NCBI RefSeq assembly: GCF_012273895.1
Contig: NC_052122.1
Location: forward strand, 5,332,001 to 5,396,000
Length of the DNA: 64,000 nucleotides
DNA from: Zerene cesonia
Lineage: Eukaryota; Arthropoda; Insecta; Lepidoptera; Pieridae
Reading direction: 5' to 3'
The notes under the pieces were generated by a model, which ran no database searches, was not told the DNA's origin, and saw nothing but the letters and a program-made list of their open reading frames with translations. Below are positions 60,125-64,000 of the stretch, in pieces (positions within the stretch are counted from its first letter, which is position 1; each line of letters starts with the position of its first letter). Both the position numbers and the translations under genes were made by a program.

Positions 60125-60235
60125 TCTGTATGTTTCATCGCGCCTGAATCATTGAAACGATTTTGATGAAATTTGATACAGTGATAGGTCAAGACCCGAG
60201 AAAGGACATAGGATAGATTTTTAACCCGGAAATAA
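60125..60235 (+). repeat. Dispersed repeat fragment (LINE-like tail)
   Basis: ATCGCGCCTGAATCATTGAA, GATTTTGATGAAATTTGATA and GACATAGGATAG-TTTTAACCCGGAA have the typical wording of lepidopteran non-LTR element tails. Class not confirmed. Confidence 0.45.
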
Positions 60236-62401
60236 AACAGGATTGGCAACTAAGCGAGTAAAACCCCGGGCTGTATGTTTTCCCTTGACCACGCTGGCGA
60301 ATCCGCATACGAACACCTACTTTGATATAAAACACCAACTACAGAATCAATCGCAACGAATATTTCATATCGAACGAATATCGTCGTAAAAATCAATTAA
60401 ACCCCATATTCAGGATAACCATTAAGTTGAATCAACATGTTGAGGAGTTGCCAACATTGTGCTGGCAAAATTGATTTTAACATCAAAATACAAACAAAGT
60501 TACCAGCAACAGTGTTGCTCAACAAATGTTTACCACAAATATGAGGACAGCTCGTCAACGCTTTTGTATTATACCTATTTTTTCAATTACTATTAGTCCA
60601 CCTTGTAGAATACTTTAATTCCTTTCACGTTAACCATAATTAACTTCGATCGGTCATATCGTTGTTACAGGGCTTATGGCCTTAATGTAAATGTGAATAA
60701 TATTTTTCAAGCCGTAATTATAACGTGCAATTTTAAAGAATACTGTGTTTAATTATACATAACGACTCAACAACATAATGTGTGCCCGTATATTTTGCAG
60801 ATGTTGAATAGAAAAGGTCAAGTATAACATTTGGGCAAATGTATGAAAACAAAGAAATTACAGGCACAATTGCGTGATCAATATCGTAAATATTGATTAA
60901 TTATTCATATAGCTTCTGTTATTGTGCGTTAAGAGAAATATGATTCACACCTTTCACCTAAACAGTCATATAATATTGCTGTAATATGCTGCTTAGCTTC
61001 ATGGAGGAGCTAAGATGGTTCCAGCTTTGACTGGCTATCCCCTCCTTTTCTTTCACGCAAAATAGGCGCTTGACGTCGAGTTGCAGAAAACGTGCCCGAA
61101 TTATTATTATAGCTGTAATATTATTTTTAATGCTTAAGTATTATACTGAATGAAGAGATCAGTGACCTAACACACATTGGGTAAGATTCCACTGATTGAT
61201 CCTGAAGATATTTTGATCTCAGGCTTTTTGACTTCATTCGTATGAACTTTAAACATGAACGTTCTTTAGGCTTTGAATAAATTTAAGCTTGATGTATAGA
61301 TATAATACTTTCCTTCTCGAAGTTGTGCAGATATCGTTTTCAACATAAAACTTTCCAGATCTCGATTATTATAATTCGCCAGAAAATGGCCATAAGACTG
61401 ATCAATGTTTGCTAAGACGTTATTTCTATACATGTTATAGTGCTGTTGGGTTCTTGGAGTTGCGTATCAAGTGTTCCCGATCTTAAAATTTATACTCTCA
61501 GCAGAAAATACACATACCATCTATCTGATATTTACAAATTTAAGTCTTCTCTGCTTACCTCGCCTACTCGTCTACTCAGTGGGAAATTTCATTCAAGTTC
61601 CGGTATTTTAATTTAAAGAGGTAATATTGCGAGTTAAATCTGCAATTAACGTAAGAAAAGGATTTCGAAATACTAAGAAAGTGTAAAATAATTTAAAATT
61701 TTATAATATGGGGTTTTTAATAAATTATGCATATTACAAATTCAATGTTATTTCAATAACAGCGGTTTCTTTACATGTAGTTATAAGGTTTCAAACTGTT
61801 TGATTAGTTCACCAGTGATCAAACTCAAGATCCTATCACAACAGATGATAACCATACAAATTAATGAAATTAACAATTTCAAATTTCAAATAATCTCCAT
61901 GAATAAATTGTATTAGAGAGAATATCTTATTTGAGGACGTTGAAATAAATATTTAATGTTAAAGTGGTAATAATGTACCTAATAGAGGTTATACCCTACA
62001 TGGGTGCTTTTTTAGAATTATAATTTTATAACTTTAAGGGTTAAAGCATCAAAGCAATTATTCATTTAAACAACGTTAAAAAACGTGAGAGGTTTTAAAT
62101 TCGTATTTGTTTTTATGTTTATTTATCGATAACTGAGGGGTTTTCGGGTAGTGGTTTATTTCCATATTAGATTCTAAGACGGTTACTGCTTTCCCAGGGA
62201 GGACTCCCTGCGCACAAGTGGTGCAAAATAAAATCGTGACCGAACCCTACTTGTGATGTGTCGTTGTTTAGTCTACTTTAGATTCAGGTACCAAACATGA
62301 CGTTTCATTTAAAGGTTGCGTTTTTAAATATTTAGAGCCACTTGTCAGCATTATGTTGCATTTAAGTACAATAATTTTAATACATATAAATTAATATTAG
62401 T

Positions 62402-62512
62402 CTGAGAGTCGAGCACGCTTGAACGGGAAGGTACCTCGCACACCCAAGATCAGTGTAAAATAGTAGTATGCTACCGTATTTCGTTCAGTGAGTGGGGGAG
62501 CTGGATAAGCAC
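62402..62512 (-). repeat. SINE-like family S1, 3' fragment
   Basis: Reverse orientation: GAGAGTCGAGCACGCTTGAA, TAGTATGCTACCGTATTTCG, TTCAGTGAGTGGGGGAGCTG. A LINE-like tail (TTTCATCAAAATCGGTCAAG) starts right after it. Confidence 0.75.
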
Positions 62513-62595
62513 AAAAAATTTCATCAAAATCGGTCAAGCCGTTTCGGCGGAGTATGGCAACGAAAACTGTGACACGAGAATTTTATATATTAGAT
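62513..62595 (+). repeat. LINE-like repeat tail abutting S1 fragment
   Basis: TTTCATCAAAATCGGTCAAGCCGTTTCGGCGGAGTATGG then TTTTATATATTAGATTT, a standard ending of lepidopteran non-LTR repeats; the junction with the S1 fragment is abrupt. Confidence 0.55.
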
Positions 62596-64000
62596 TTATT
62601 TTCAAAGTGAATACATAACAATATTCCGCGAACGATTCAAGTCTACCTATAAAAATCGAGCAAAAACGCGGAAAAATAATCACATTCGTTGTAAGGGAGC
62701 ACACTTAAATATTATTTTATTTGTTAGTGGGTATAACGGTAACCGAATTTTGTTTAGCAAGATATAATTTTCCTACAAAAAAAGGTCGGCGAAGATATGC
62801 ATTAAACAACTCCGACTTAAGACAATTATGATTTTATTATTACGTATTGATTGTTACATACAGGTTCTGGATAGTTAAACTGGATTGCCGATTTTACAAT
62901 ACCCATTGGTGCAGCGTAAAGTTATTTATATGATTAATGCTAGTTTGCTAGCAATTTCATGTTCAATTTGTTCAACCTAGATGCATCAATATCGGTTTAC
63001 ATTAAATAATCGCCTGTGCACGGTGCTGGTGATTTGTCCATCTCAGGTGTTTGGATTGCGCTAATGGAGATCCGATATCTCACATAATGAATAATGTGTT
63101 TGCACGCTGTGCCTTTACAATAAATCGACGTATAAAGTATGCAAATTAATGTTGATAGTACCATAGCTTCGAAACATAAGCTTCTTTTAATGGTATCTTT
63201 ATCATATTTAGATTTTCTTCTTGTGTAGCACGACATTGTCATAATTTAATATACAGATGTTTTATAGCAGTTTACGCTGCAGCTGTTACAGCAGTCAAAT
63301 AAAATTCTAGAAGCACTTTTGAATCGTCATAACGTACTTTTTATATTTATCTACCATTTACCATTGGTTTAGAAAGTATTTTTTACGGAGAAGAGTTGGC
63401 AAGTACTGTGTAGTTTCTCTTTGAAAATCATGCCAATTATACTTTTTAATTCTACATAGGTCATGTTTATTGTATACATAATAATGATGCCAAAGCATTG
63501 TTCTGTAGTTCTTAAGCGATAACATTTTATAGATTTTCATCTTTCATATATATTATAAAATTTTATAGTAAGTTCTCCGAACTAATACATTTTATCGTAA
63601 GTTTTAAATTTAGTACTACGAAACTCTTTAATACTACGAGTCATCTATTATAAAAGCATATACTTTGTCTTATATTATATCAGTCAGTCTCTTAAACGTT
63701 ATTTTACAGTGGCAATACTTGAAAAAAATCTCGGACTGTTTACGAAATCCTAAGATGTAATTTGTTTAACGTGTTTACGGCAACGGATTTAGAAGTGCTG
63801 CATTTGTACTGCGTTTGTCAAGCAACATGGGGAAATTATGTTCAGAGTATGGCTACCGGTTTCCCCGGTCTAAAGCTTCCTTAAACCTACAAAAAATATT
63901 CCTACAAGCACAATTATTTCTTTTTTAAGAAAATAATAGACGAAAATAAAAAAAAGAGCTGTTCTGATTAGATTGATAAATTGATATTGTTGCTAAACTT

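Larger units (their letters stand above)
56628..64000. other. Upstream ferlin intron or 5' flank, repeat-bearing
   Basis: Contains S1 copies, a tRNA-like SINE head and other repeat tails. I looked on the minus strand for the initial ferlin exon (start codon plus about 25 residues ending in a one-base phase) and did not find a convincing candidate, so exon 1 is probably to the right of the window. Confidence 0.55.

Noticed and set aside
61398..61449. Minus-strand ATG with hydrophobic frame MAIFWRIIIIEIWKVLC as ferlin first exon
   Set aside because: Ends in a stop after 17 codons, with no donor giving a one-base phase and no C2A-like pattern.
62440..62512. Minus-strand GT donor near 62433 as end of ferlin first exon
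   Set aside because: Reading upstream in the needed phase meets a stop, and the sequence belongs to an S1 repeat.
1..64000. CRISPR array, bacterial operon or prophage-like system
   Set aside because: The window is eukaryotic with spliced exons; no regularly spaced repeats were seen.

Overview
The window looks like nuclear DNA from a moth or butterfly (Lepidoptera). It is very AT-rich, has long introns, carries a tRNA-derived SINE whose 3' end runs into a GGCTGATGATG-type tail (a form I know from Lepidoptera), and contains many short dispersed repeats. Only one protein-coding gene can be supported.

That gene is on the minus strand and covers most of the window (56627 down to 4850). It is an otoferlin-type ferlin, a large tail-anchored multi-C2 protein of Ca2+-regulated membrane fusion. 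I could place 25 consecutive coding exons by hand. All junctions have GT/AG borders and every exon-exon phase is consistent, giving 6146 coding bases or about 2048 codons' worth of protein. In order they encode most of C2A, a Ser/Pro/Gln-rich linker, C2B, the FerI-type segment, C2C, a helical FerA-like region, a FerB-like region, C2D, C2de, a basic Ser/Pro linker, C2E, C2F and the C-terminal membrane anchor with stop codon. Only the first roughly 25 residues (start codon and first beta strands of C2A) are missing; that exon is beyond the right edge or was not recognised in 56.6-64 kb.

Layout: 1-4849, downstream intergenic DNA and probably the 3' UTR; 4850-13306, compact 3' half of the gene (18 exons, small introns); 13307-25864, 5.7-kb intron with a 1000-N gap, then five exons; 25865-53571, a 27.7-kb intron full of transposable-element pieces and with the second 1000-N gap; 53572-56627, two C2A exons; 56628-64000, upstream intron or 5' flank with several repeats. 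Because reading phase is continuous across both gaps, they do not appear to remove coding sequence.

The more unusual items are non-coding: a DNA-transposon-like element with 71-bp terminal inverted repeats and TA borders that encloses gap 2; two SINE insertions each with a perfect target-site duplication; a seven-site family of SINE-like repeats including a head-plus-full chimera; a perfect 28-bp snap-back hairpin with a 4-nt loop; and an intronic element that can fold into a three-arm structure. I did not find evidence for a wholly new multi-gene system.
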